The notes under the pieces were generated by a model. The model worked only from the letters and a program-made list of their open reading frames with translations, searched no databases and had not been told where the DNA came from. Shown here in pieces: positions 1-6,660 of a DNA stretch of 7,159 nucleotides. The stretch spans positions 1 through 7,159 of the forward strand of contig JAVXBD010000068.1 in NCBI GenBank assembly GCA_036660175.1, read 5' to 3'. Numbering within the stretch: position 1 is the stretch's first letter; each line of letters starts with the position of its first letter. The position numbers and the translations under genes are program-made. The DNA comes from Christensenella sp036660175 (GTDB lineage: Bacteria; Bacillota; Clostridia; Christensenellales; Christensenellaceae).

Positions 1-219
1 GAAAAGCGTCGGATATTGGAGCATAAAAAGCGGTCGATTTTCAAATTTTCACTCTTTTTTTGCATATTCCGCTGTTTGATTCTCGTTGTACGACTGTTTG
101 CCGACGCTCCACTTGATATACTAAAAAACAATACAAAATTAAAATGCGTTGGGAAGCAATGTTATGAGTGTATAGTGCAGAAAAAGAATTTATTTATAGA
201 TAGCGGGGCAGAATAAAAT
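1..219. other. Window edge with no supportable gene
   Basis: The plus strand is open from base 1 to about 216, but the only start available is TTG at 16, with no ribosome binding site before it. The translation is rich in Phe, Leu, Lys and Cys and shows no recognisable domain. It could be the 3' end of a gene that starts outside the window, but it looks like read-through of AT-rich intergenic DNA. A weak 8-bp inverted repeat (AGCGTCGG at 5-12, CCGACGCT at 101-108) is too widely spaced to call a site. I regard the region as intergenic. Confidence 0.4.
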
Positions 220-244
220 AGCCTATCAGTTCTACCGACAGGCT
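211..244 (-). terminator. Rho-independent terminator of the minus-strand operon
   Basis: Read on the minus strand, AGCCTGTC (244-237) pairs with GATAGGCT (227-220) over 8 bp, including one G-U wobble, with a 9-nt loop. An AT-rich tract, ATTTTATTC (219-211), follows. On the plus strand the wobble becomes an A-C mismatch, so the structure favours minus-strand RNA. It lies 75 bases beyond the stop of the ferredoxin gene, where the end of that operon is expected. The T-tract is interrupted, so termination may be incomplete. Confidence 0.65.
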
Positions 245-319
245 TATTTGTATCAGTTATGGTATTTGAAATGAGGTGCAATCTCGTATTTTATTTAAAG
301 TCTGCATCTTAATTGGCTT

Positions 320-808
320 TTATTCATTGAAATTAATTGTGTCAAGCAATGTTTTAACAACTTCTACTGGAAAATCATTTGATGGATTTTCAAGCATCTT
401 ATTTAACAACGCTCTTGTATTGGCACTCTGCGGAATCATATAGCCTGCCTCTCGAACAATATCCTCTGCCATGGTACGATTGGATTTTGCAACAGCTTTT
501 GCAAATTGACGCATTACTGGATTGCTTGTACTCTCTGCAATTTGAAGTGCAGCTTTTTCCTGTACTGCTTTGCTTTTTACAAGTGAAAACAGTGAGCTTT
601 TTACAGAATCTGTTTTTTTCTGTTGAGGAGGCATTTTTTCTGGTGCCATAGATATTGCATGAGATGGACAAGAAGCGATACATGCACCACAGCCAGTACA
701 CTTTGCTGCATCTATTTGACCTGTTTCTGTATCTGATGCACCTGTTGGACAAATATAAAGGCACAAACAATCTTTCGTGCATAATCTTATATTTCTTACT
801 GCATACAT
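320..808 (-). CDS. 4Fe-4S ferredoxin-type protein with helical C-terminal extension
   Basis: A 162-residue cytoplasmic protein. Residues 1-50 form a two-cluster ferredoxin-like domain. The second set is canonical (C37-x2-C40-x2-C43-x3-C47-P, reading KCTGCGACIASCP). The first set is spaced C10-x3-C14-x-C16-x3-C20-P instead of the usual x2-x2-x3, so its cluster type is uncertain. Residues about 55-162 are Lys/Ala/Gln-rich, probably helical, and match no family I recognise. The likely role is electron transfer, with the adjacent rubredoxin/rubrerythrin-like protein as partner; this is inferred from context. I chose ATG at 808 because GAGAGGAG (824-817) sits 8 bases upstream; a TTG at 826 in the same frame would bury that site inside the gene. 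The start lies one base after the upstream gene's TGA, so the two are probably translationally coupled. It is the last gene of the operon before the terminator at 220-244. Confidence 0.85.
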   Translation of the reverse strand: MYAVRNIRLCTKDCLCLYICPTGASDTETGQIDAAKCTGCGACIASCPSHAISMAPEKMPPQQKKTDSVKSSLFSLVKSKAVQEKAALQIAESTSNPVMRQFAKAVAKSNRTMAEDIVREAGYMIPQSANTRALLNKMLENPSNDFPVEVVKTLLDTINFNE

Positions 809-809
809 A

Positions 810-1451
810 TCATAAACTCCTCTCAATCTTCAGGATTTTCATGTTAGGAACTTTGCACACTGGGCATATTTCTGGAAGTTTATCGCCAACGTAGATAAAT
901 CCGCATATCTCGCAAACATATATACTGGTATCTTCCAAAACTTTATCGCCTAATTGCTCATAACGGGTAATTAGTGAATTTAGCATTCGTGTAACTTTTT
1001 CGCTCCACGTAAGCGCACGTTTTGCACCTCTGTCTGAGCTGTCAACTGCTGCTTGATTGGCATTTACAAATCCAACTTCAAAATCTTTGTTGATTTTAAT
1101 TAGCAAATCTTCAAAATTTTTCGCTGGAACATCGGCGGTTTTTGCCTGATAATAATCAGCAAGTTGCGTAAATAATGCAGATTGCTCTGCTAAATATTGC
1201 TTTTCACAGCCTCTTGCAAGATTAGAACAAAGAATGGAAAGCTCGCCACTGCTCAACTCTTTCATTTCATCATCAATAGGCTCTGCTTTTGCAAACACCT
1301 CTGATTTCACTGCTGATGTTTCTTCTCTGAAATCGGATTTGGAAGCGCCGCAAAGTGGGCATTTCCAATTAGCTGGCAATTCATCCCATTTCAAATTTTC
1401 TTTAGTTTCATCATAGACATAGCCACAGATACTGCATATGAATTTTCTCAT
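810..1451 (-). CDS. Rubredoxin / rubrerythrin-like protein with rubredoxin modules at both ends
   Basis: A 213-residue soluble protein with three parts. Residues 1-42 are a short-loop rubredoxin (C6-x2-C9-G-Y-V-Y, then C31-P-L-C34-G), with fewer residues between the cysteine pairs than in ordinary rubredoxin. Residues about 65-172 are helical and resemble rubrerythrin, including CEKQYLAEQSALF at 82-94 and ALTWSEKVTRM near 146-156. Residues 178-213 are a second rubredoxin-like knuckle (C180-x2-C183-G, C196-P-V-C199) of the type that closes rubrerythrin. I do not see the ExxH motifs that supply diiron ligands in active rubrerythrins, so peroxidase activity is doubtful; the two FeS4 sites look intact. 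The likely role is redox or oxidative-stress electron transfer. AAAGGAGG (1465-1458) precedes ATG 1451 by 6 bases. It sits between the NifX-like and ferredoxin genes in one operon. Confidence 0.85.
   Translation of the reverse strand: MRKFICSICGYVYDETKENLKWDELPANWKCPLCGASKSDFREETSAVKSEVFAKAEPIDDEMKELSSGELSILCSNLARGCEKQYLAEQSALFTQLADYYQAKTADVPAKNFEDLLIKINKDFEVGFVNANQAAVDSSDRGAKRALTWSEKVTRMLNSLITRYEQLGDKVLEDTSIYVCEICGFIYVGDKLPEICPVCKVPNMKILKIERSL
817..824 (-). promoter_or_regulatory. Ribosome binding site that sets the ferredoxin start
   Basis: GAGAGGAG on the minus strand lies inside the last codons of the upstream gene and 8 bases before ATG 808-806. It supports the ATG over the in-frame TTG at 826 and indicates coupled translation of the two genes. 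Confidence 0.75.
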
Positions 1452-1500
1452 GATAAACCTCCTTTATTTCATTTTATAATACAGCTATTTTTTGGTAGCA

Positions 1501-1908
1501 TTAATGACTGCCGCAATTTCCGCTTCCACAGCCGTTGTCGCCGCATGTATGCGAAGCATCACCATGCTCGCTGTCATGATGATCACACGTTACATCTGGA
1601 TTAAATTTAAGATTATTTCCTATCAATGCCTTTACTGCATCATCGGCATTTCCACAAACACCACCGAACAGTTTGATGCCTGCCTCTGAAAGTGCGCTCT
1701 GTGCGCCACCGCCAATGCCGCCGCAAATTAATGTTTCAATGGAATGATCTTGTAAGAATTGTGCAAGCGTACCATGACCGCTGCCATTTGTTGAAACGAT
1801 TTCTGAACCGATAATGGTATTTGCATTTATCTCGTAAATTTTGAACTGTTCCGTATGACCAAAATGCTGAAATACTTGCCCGTTTTCATAAGTTACTGCT
1901 ATTTTCAT
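1501..1908 (-). CDS. NifX/NifB-like (FeMo-cofactor biosynthesis family) protein with His/Cys-rich tail
   Basis: A 135-residue cytoplasmic protein. Residues 1-105 match the dinitrogenase iron-molybdenum cofactor family: MKIAVTYENGQVFQHFGHTE at the start, a GxGxG-like LICGGIGGGAQ stretch at 60-70 with C62, and FGGVCGNADDAV at 81-92 with C85. The last 28 residues carry four Cys (108, 122, 127, 132) and five His (110, 111, 115, 120, 135) in a Gly/Asp-rich context, a likely metal-binding tail. Many such proteins occur in anaerobes without nitrogenase, and no nif gene is present here, so an iron or Fe-S storage or carrier role is more likely than FeMo-co synthesis; this is inference. AAAGGAG (1924-1918) lies 9 bases before ATG 1908. 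It is the first gene of the operon; the next gene begins 49 bases downstream. Confidence 0.9.
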   Translation of the reverse strand: MKIAVTYENGQVFQHFGHTEQFKIYEINANTIIGSEIVSTNGSGHGTLAQFLQDHSIETLICGGIGGGAQSALSEAGIKLFGGVCGNADDAVKALIGNNLKFNPDVTCDHHDSEHGDASHTCGDNGCGSGNCGSH

Positions 1909-1941
1909 TTTTTGTTACTCCTTTAAAATTGATATGGTTTT

Positions 1942-1970
1942 ATTCTAACGCAGTTTTCGGCATATGTCAA
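1942..1970 (-). promoter_or_regulatory. Sigma-A-type promoter of the NifX/rubredoxin/ferredoxin operon
   Basis: On the minus strand a perfect -35 TTGACA (1970-1965) is followed by a 17-base spacer and -10 TAGAAT (1947-1942). Transcription should start near 1935, leaving a leader of about 27 bases before ATG 1908. No PerR- or Fur-like palindrome is evident at the promoter itself, so any iron or oxidative control is not visible. Confidence 0.85.
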
Positions 1971-2024
1971 TAACAATGGCGGGATAACGACGTTTCAGGA
2001 AAGCTATTAAAAGCACAGAATAGC

Positions 2025-2042
2025 GATTATTTGTCAATAATC
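2025..2042. promoter_or_regulatory. Candidate operator: perfect inverted repeat between divergent promoters
   Basis: GATTATT (2025-2031) and AATAATC (2036-2042) form a perfect 7-bp inverted repeat with a 4-base spacer. Its centre is about 58 bases upstream of the predicted start of the diguanylate cyclase transcript and about 100 bases upstream of the minus-strand operon start. That is a typical place for an activator of the plus-strand promoter. The arms are AT-rich, so chance is possible. Confidence 0.35.
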
Positions 2043-2056
2043 CTTACGCAAAAAGA

Positions 2057-2085
2057 TTGATATTGTGCAGTAATTAACATATAAT
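2057..2085 (+). promoter_or_regulatory. Sigma-A-type promoter of the diguanylate cyclase gene
   Basis: TTGATA (2057-2062), a 17-base spacer and a perfect TATAAT (2080-2085). Transcription should start near 2092, a short leader before AGGAGG (2103-2108) and ATG 2119. No riboswitch or leader structure is visible in so short a leader. Confidence 0.8.
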
Positions 2086-2118
2086 AAAACTATTGATGTA
2101 ACAGGAGGAAAAAACCGC

Positions 2119-5100
2119 ATGAAATTCAAAGAAAATCTCATAAGGATTGTTCTTATCGTGGCAATTTGTGTGCTTTCGATTGGAACAGTCGTTAATTTTT
2201 CATTCCAGTTACACAGTGCTTTGACAAATGAAACATATCGTACACTTAATGAAGTTTCAGAGCATTATAATAAGACGTTTTCAGATCGTATTAAATACAA
2301 TATAAAAACAATGAATGTACTTGCGAGCGGCTTGGAAAGAATGCGGAATCAGCCAAAAATAGAAATCATTGATGCTTTGCAGGATGCGGTGGACGATGGA
2401 GAGTTCTCCAAAATGGCTGTATGCGATGCAACTGGCATGAGCTTTTCAAATGGGGGAGTGTCTGCTGATGTTTCACAGCGCAGCTACTTTCAAAAAGCAA
2501 TGAAAGGCGAAATCAATATAAGTGATCCGTTTGCATCTCTTGTAAACGGTGAGGACACCATTGTTATTGCAGTACCGATTTATTATGAGAACGAAGTTAC
2601 GGGTGTCCTTTTGGGAGTATATCCGCTGGCAACTGCTGGGACACAGCTACTGGATTCAACCTATTATAGCGATGGCTATGGATTCGTTATTTCTCCAGAT
2701 GGAAGCATTATTCTTTCCAGCGAGCATGATGATAAACTTGCAACAGAAAAGAATCTTTTCACATTTTTTGAAAAAGCAGAGCTAATTGATTTTTCCGTTG
2801 CGGAAATCAAGGCGGCGATAGAGAAGGGCGAAAGCAATAGTTTTGCATTTACTTATAACGGAGATGTACGCTATGTTAGCTTTATGCCATCGACGGTCAA
2901 TGATTGGTATACCTTTAGTGTTGCTTCAGACGAAATGATTATGCAACAGGAAAAAGCCACAAAACGAGTGGTGTTTCAATTGGTGTTCCAACTGATTTTG
3001 GTGGGTGTGCTGATAGCGGTGATGATTGCTATGCGTAATCGGCGTCATAACAAAGAGGTATTGGCAGCCAATCAAAAATATCAGTCGCTGATTGCCCATA
3101 TCAACGGCGGTCTGATTGTGGCGAGCCATGCAAAAATTGCAGATGAAATCATTGTGGACTATGTCAGCGTTGGATTTACTGATATGACAGGCTATACGCT
3201 GGAAGATATGAAGTGTATTTTTAAGGGTAGGTATCTTGATATGCTTCTTGAAGAAGACCGAAAGGAAGCCTTTGAGAAATATTTGGAACAAACGAAAGAA
3301 ACAAATGCTTACAGAATGCCGTATCGGATTCGAAAAAAAGATGGCTCTGTTATTTGGGTGATGGACAACGGTTATCTTGTAAAGGATGCAGATGGCTGGC
3401 ATAATCATAGCATTCTGACAGATATTACGGCGATGAAACAACAAGAGGGAAAATTGCGCAGAAGCGAGAACCGTTTTTCTGTTGCAATCAATGCGTCAAG
3501 CGGCACGTTGTTTGAGGTCGATTTAAGAAAACAATGGTATACACATTTTGAAAATGCAGAACGAATATTTGGTATAAAAGCAGAAAAACTCTTGGAGGAT
3601 ACTCGTAAATTCTCGACTCTGTCACGTGATGAATTTGCAGATGCAATCACCAATTATTTCTTTCATCCAGATGATAGAAGTATCGCTAAAAACGCAATGA
3701 AAGTCTTAATTGAAAATGGAAAAACGAGCTATGAAGCAAGACTTCGTAGAGCAGATAACAGTTATATTTGGGCTAGAATTGACTTGAGCGTCAGTATGGA
3801 TGAGGCGGGTGTACCCTTATACTTGGTAGGCTATATGTCTGACATAGATAATGTTAAAAAACATGCAGAGCTTTTGGAAAGCAAAGTGCAGACCGATTCT
3901 ATGACAGGGCTATACAATAAAGTCGCAATGAGTATTATCGCTAAAAAAATACTGGGAGAGAGTCCATCTGGATGTCATGCACTGATTGTTTTAGATATTG
4001 ATAATTTTAAAGGAATCAATGATACCTTGGGTCATGCGTTTGGTGATGTGGTACTCATAGAAATATCGGCAAAACTAAAGACTGTATTTAGAGGTGCGGA
4101 TATTGTGGGACGCATGGGCGGTGATGAGTTTGCGATTTTGATGAAAAATGTATCAGATACAAGTCATGTGCTAAAAAAAGCGGCTGAACTATCTGGAATA
4201 TTTAGGCAGACTTATGCTGGAGAAAAAGGAAATTATAAAATATCCTGTAGTATGGGTATTATTATGACTGAAAATAACGGGGATACTTTTGAAACGCTTT
4301 ATCGTAAAGCAGATGCCGCACTTTATAAGGCAAAACAAGATGGAAAGGATCGGTTTGTGCTTTATCAAGAGAGCGACGCACAAAACTATCCGATTGAAAG
4401 CACCAGAACGGACGATGAGGAGCTGCAGGATTTACGGGCATATCATAATACGGAAGAATATATCTTTGAATTGATGTATGCTTCTGATGATTTTGATGTC
4501 AGTATCAATAGAGCACTTGCAGCAATTGGGCAGCAGTATCGTGTGAGCAGAGTATACATTTTTGAAAATGATGAGAGTGGACGTTATACAAGTAATATTT
4601 ACGAGTGGTGCAGCGATGGAATCGCTCCTAAAATTAACGATTTGCAAAACCTAAAAATAGTTTCTGGAACGGAATCAATACTTGATTGTTTTGATAAAAA
4701 CGGCCTGTTTTACTGCAATGATGTTCGAGAACAGCCGCCTTATTCTAGAAAAATTTTGGAGTCTAAAGGAGTGCTGTCTACATTGCAGGTGACCATTGCC
4801 CATGGAGAAAATCTCTATGGTTTGATAGGGTTTGATGAGTGCAGTGAATATCGGGTGTGGACATCAGAAGAAATAGAAAAACTTTCGTTCCTTGCAAGAG
4901 TTTTGAACGTCTTTTTGTTCAAGAAAAAGGTGGAAGTTGAGCTGCTTGAAAATCTGGAAACACGCTTGAAGATTTTGGATGTACTGCCCGATTATATTTG
5001 TGTTGTTAATCCAGAAACGCACTCTATCGAGTATACAAATAATAAAATGAAAGAACTGCTTCCAAATGTGCATGCTGGAGCGTTTTGCTTTACGGCATTG

Positions 5101-5289
5101 CGTGGCGGACAAAATGCACCTTGCGAAATCTGCCTGGTGGAGCGGATAAAGCGAGGAGATACGGATAACTTAGAAATTGTTAGTACAGATAAAAAGATAC
5201 ACTTAAAGATTAATGCTCTTTATATAAACTGGACCAAAGATCAAAGAATGGTTTTGCTTTATGGCATAATAAAAGAAAAAAATGAGTAA
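2119..5289 (+). CDS. Membrane-bound sensory diguanylate cyclase (dCache-PAS-PAS-GGDEF-GAF-PAS)
   Basis: A 1056-residue inner-membrane protein predicted to make c-di-GMP from two GTP. A membrane helix at about 7-30 and another at about 284-306 bracket an extracytoplasmic dCache-type sensor (R121-S-Y-F then QKAMKGE; PIYYENEVTGVLLGV from 153). Two PAS domains follow (about 320-440, ending in DIT at 435-437, and about 450-580, ending in DIDN). The GGDEF domain spans about 592-755. It has DSMTGLYNK at its start, DIDNFKGINDTLGHAFGD, an intact GGDEF at 667-671 and an RxxD inhibitory site (RGAD 658-661) five residues before it, so it should be active and product-inhibited. There is no EAL or HD-GYP domain. 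Unusually the cyclase is internal: a GAF-like domain (about 780-932) and a PAS-like domain (about 948-1050) with C990, C1002 and C1005 follow it. AGGAGG lies 10 bases before ATG. No clear terminator follows. The ligand cannot be told. Confidence 0.92.
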   Translation: MKFKENLIRIVLIVAICVLSIGTVVNFSFQLHSALTNETYRTLNEVSEHYNKTFSDRIKYNIKTMNVLASGLERMRNQPKIEIIDALQDAVDDGEFSKMAVCDATGMSFSNGGVSADVSQRSYFQKAMKGEINISDPFASLVNGEDTIVIAVPIYYENEVTGVLLGVYPLATAGTQLLDSTYYSDGYGFVISPDGSIILSSEHDDKLATEKNLFTFFEKAELIDFSVAEIKAAIEKGESNSFAFTYNGDVRYVSFMPSTVNDWYTFSVASDEMIMQQEKATKRVVFQLVFQLILVGVLIAVMIAMRNRRHNKEVLAANQKYQSLIAHINGGLIVASHAKIADEIIVDYVSVGFTDMTGYTLEDMKCIFKGRYLDMLLEEDRKEAFEKYLEQTKETNAYRMPYRIRKKDGSVIWVMDNGYLVKDADGWHNHSILTDITAMKQQEGKLRRSENRFSVAINASSGTLFEVDLRKQWYTHFENAERIFGIKAEKLLEDTRKFSTLSRDEFADAITNYFFHPDDRSIAKNAMKVLIENGKTSYEARLRRADNSYIWARIDLSVSMDEAGVPLYLVGYMSDIDNVKKHAELLESKVQTDSMTGLYNKVAMSIIAKKILGESPSGCHALIVLDIDNFKGINDTLGHAFGDVVLIEISAKLKTVFRGADIVGRMGGDEFAILMKNVSDTSHVLKKAAELSGIFRQTYAGEKGNYKISCSMGIIMTENNGDTFETLYRKADAALYKAKQDGKDRFVLYQESDAQNYPIESTRTDDEELQDLRAYHNTEEYIFELMYASDDFDVSINRALAAIGQQYRVSRVYIFENDESGRYTSNIYEWCSDGIAPKINDLQNLKIVSGTESILDCFDKNGLFYCNDVREQPPYSRKILESKGVLSTLQVTIAHGENLYGLIGFDECSEYRVWTSEEIEKLSFLARVLNVFLFKKKVEVELLENLETRLKILDVLPDYICVVNPETHSIEYTNNKMKELLPNVHAGAFCFTALRGGQNAPCEICLVERIKRGDTDNLEIVSTDKKIHLKINALYINWTKDQRMVLLYGIIKEKNE

Positions 5290-5767
5290 CCCTAAAATCA
5301 AGCTATATGGAAGCAATTTAATCAAGTGTTAGGAGTGCGTCTAAGAGGAAAGGGAAATCTAAGAAATTGACAAAGATAGACCTTGCACAATGTGACAGCG
5401 GCCAATTTTTTTGGTGTGAAGCGACAGGTAAGCAGTGTGAGTGAATCGTCACTTTTCATATAAGGTGAATTTTGATTTTCAACAAAGAAATTCAAAACAA
5501 AAATTTCGCCCTATATCAGCAATGCTTTTGCAAAATCAAACGTTTATGTAGCGTTATAAACATCACTTTGGCAATCAAAGAAAATGGGGAAAGTATCGCA
5601 AAATAACACATCTGAAATTTGCAACAGCAGTGGAACGACGAATAGCGAGCTATGCGGAGCGATACTCACGGGCGCAGCAGGCGAAAAGACTTTGTTTCAG
5701 GCGTATTGTTCGACTCTCGTCACCTTAGACGGTGTGATACGTTAAAAGCGGAAGGGAGAAATAAAAA
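5290..5767. other. 478-nt intergenic region, possible dispersed repeat or gene remnant
   Basis: No gene is supportable. A plus-strand frame reads from GTG 5465 to TAG 5726 with one internal stop (TAG 5549-5551), which leaves 58 open codons after that stop with no start codon or ribosome binding site. The +1-shifted frame is also largely open from 5556 to TAA near 5744, so openness alone means little. The 5' two-thirds is AT-rich and holds the hairpin at 5458-5516. The segment from about 5625 to 5730 is visibly richer in G and C than its surroundings. A small hairpin GAGTGA-atcg-TCACTT (5439-5454) followed by TTC could be a weak terminator for the diguanylate cyclase gene. No convincing promoter for the next gene is seen: TTGACA at 5367 has no matching -10. 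Confidence 0.45.
5458..5516 (+). repeat. Long imperfect hairpin in the intergenic region
   Basis: The inner helix pairs TTTTGATTTTC (5470-5480) with GAAATTCAAAA (5487-5497) over 11 positions with one mismatch and a 6-base loop. After a 7-base one-sided bulge (5498-5504), an outer helix pairs 5458-5469 with 5505-5516 over 12 positions, with one mismatch and one G-U wobble. The wobble makes plus-strand RNA the better folder. No T-tract follows, so it is not an intrinsic terminator. It could be a palindromic intergenic repeat (REP- or MITE-like) or part of a structured RNA. Confidence 0.55.
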
Positions 5768-6508
5768 ATGAAAAGAGCATTAATTGTACAAGGTGGATGG
5801 GAAGGCCATGAGCCAGTACAGTCAGCAGAGGTGTTTAAGAGCATATTGGAAGAAGAAAACTATGAGGTTACGATTTCTGATACGTTGGACGCATTTTTGG
5901 ATAAAGACAACTTAAAAAAAATGGATTTGATTATTCCTCATTGGACAATGGGAACGATTACAACAGAGCAATTAGAGCCAGTGATGGACGCTGTTGCAGG
6001 CGGAGTAGGACTTGCGGGCTGCCATGCGGGAATGTGCGATGCATTCCATGACAGTGTGGATTGGCAATGGATGACGGGCGGTCAATGGGTGGCTCATCCA
6101 GGCGGACAAAAAGTGAGATATACTGTTCATGTAACGCAGGGGGCAAGTGAAATCACACAAGGCATTAGTGATTTTGATGTGGTATCTGAGCAGTATTATA
6201 TGCACGTTGATCCAGCGATTGATGTACTGGCAACAACGAGATTTCCTGTCCTTAGCGGAACGCTTGAAACAGATGCAGAAGCAAGGCTTGACCATGTATC
6301 TGGCTTTGGGATGTGGAACTTTGAGGAAGAATCTTTACAAAAAGGGACTGCCTATTTAAACAAACCTGTTAATTTGCCAGTAATATGGACAAAAAGATGG
6401 GGAATTGGTAAAGTGTTCTACTGTTCGGTAGGGCATGATGCCGCTACAATTGCCTCAGAACCTGTAAGAACCATTATGAAACGAGGATTTTTGTGGGCTT
6501 CTAAATAA
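5768..6508 (+). CDS. ThuA-like domain protein
   Basis: A 246-residue soluble protein with no signal peptide or membrane helix. It matches the ThuA family, which has a class I glutamine amidotransferase-like fold; the name comes from rhizobial trehalose utilisation. Visible family features are an N-terminal strand with GGWEGHEP (9-16), a GLAGCHAGMCDAF nucleophile-elbow-like turn (81-93), GGQWVAHPGG (104-113), SEQYYMHVDP (140-149) and the closing PVIWTKRWGIGKVFYCSVGHD region (204-224). The length is normal for the stand-alone family. The exact reaction is unknown; roles in sugar metabolism are proposed for relatives, but no sugar gene is adjacent to support that. AAGGGAG (5752-5758) lies 9 bases before ATG 5768. 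The gene appears to stand alone: a long intergenic region before it and a strong terminator after it. Confidence 0.88.
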   Translation: MKRALIVQGGWEGHEPVQSAEVFKSILEEENYEVTISDTLDAFLDKDNLKKMDLIIPHWTMGTITTEQLEPVMDAVAGGVGLAGCHAGMCDAFHDSVDWQWMTGGQWVAHPGGQKVRYTVHVTQGASEITQGISDFDVVSEQYYMHVDPAIDVLATTRFPVLSGTLETDAEARLDHVSGFGMWNFEEESLQKGTAYLNKPVNLPVIWTKRWGIGKVFYCSVGHDAATIASEPVRTIMKRGFLWASK

Positions 6509-6525
6509 AACGGATAAGTTGTAAG

Positions 6526-6556
6526 AACAGACAGATGAAAGAGGCTGTCTGTTTTT
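6526..6556 (+). terminator. Rho-independent terminator after the ThuA-like gene
   Basis: AACAGACAG (6526-6534) pairs perfectly with CTGTCTGTT (6545-6553) around a 10-base loop. Further A-T and G-T pairs extend the stem to about 12 bp. A T-tract and a second T-run (6561-6565) follow. It starts 18 bases after the stop codon and separates this gene from the riboswitch unit. Confidence 0.9.
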
Positions 6557-6573
6557 GCATTTTTTAGTGTAAG

Positions 6574-6604
6574 ACAATAATCCAAAAAAAAATGGAATTA
6601 TTGT
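6574..6604. repeat. AT-rich inverted repeat before the riboswitch promoter
   Basis: ACAATAATCCA (6574-6584) and TGGAATTATTGT (6593-6604) are complementary with a single bulged base, separated by an A-run. The repeat reaches the expected -35 zone of the promoter with TATAAT at 6627. It could be an operator, a second weak terminator (T-rich sequence follows at 6609-6614) or an AT-rich coincidence. Confidence 0.4.
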
Positions 6605-6632
6605 ATCATTTTTTAAAAGAATCAGTTATAAT
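6601..6632 (+). promoter_or_regulatory. Probable promoter of the cobalamin-riboswitch transcript
   Basis: A perfect TATAAT (6627-6632) lies about 30 bases before the aptamer. The -35 is poor: TTGTAT (6601-6606) is 20 bases away, longer than ideal, and no better hexamer sits at 17. Transcription should start near 6639. The -10 is convincing by sequence and position; the -35 is not. Confidence 0.55.
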
Positions 6633-6660
6633 AAAAAACAGAAAACTGAAAAAAGAAAAA

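Noticed and set aside
16..216. Plus-strand 66-residue open frame with a TTG start
   Set aside because: No ribosome binding site, unusual composition and no domain. It is open from base 1, so the start is arbitrary.
1501..1908. Nitrogenase cofactor biosynthesis as the role of the NifX-like protein
   Set aside because: No nif genes are in view, the neighbours are rubredoxin and ferredoxin-type proteins, and the family is widespread in non-fixing anaerobes.
5367..5395. TTGACA as a -35 for a transcript into the ThuA-like gene
   Set aside because: No acceptable -10 lies 16-18 bases downstream (ATGTGA or neighbours).
5439..5457. Terminator of the diguanylate cyclase gene
   Set aside because: A stem of about six pairs with one wobble, only four T, and 150 bases after the stop codon. 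Too weak to list as a separate terminator.
5552..5728. 58-codon open frame as a small gene
   Set aside because: No start codon with a ribosome binding site, an in-frame stop just before it, and a second frame equally open. Not supportable as coding.
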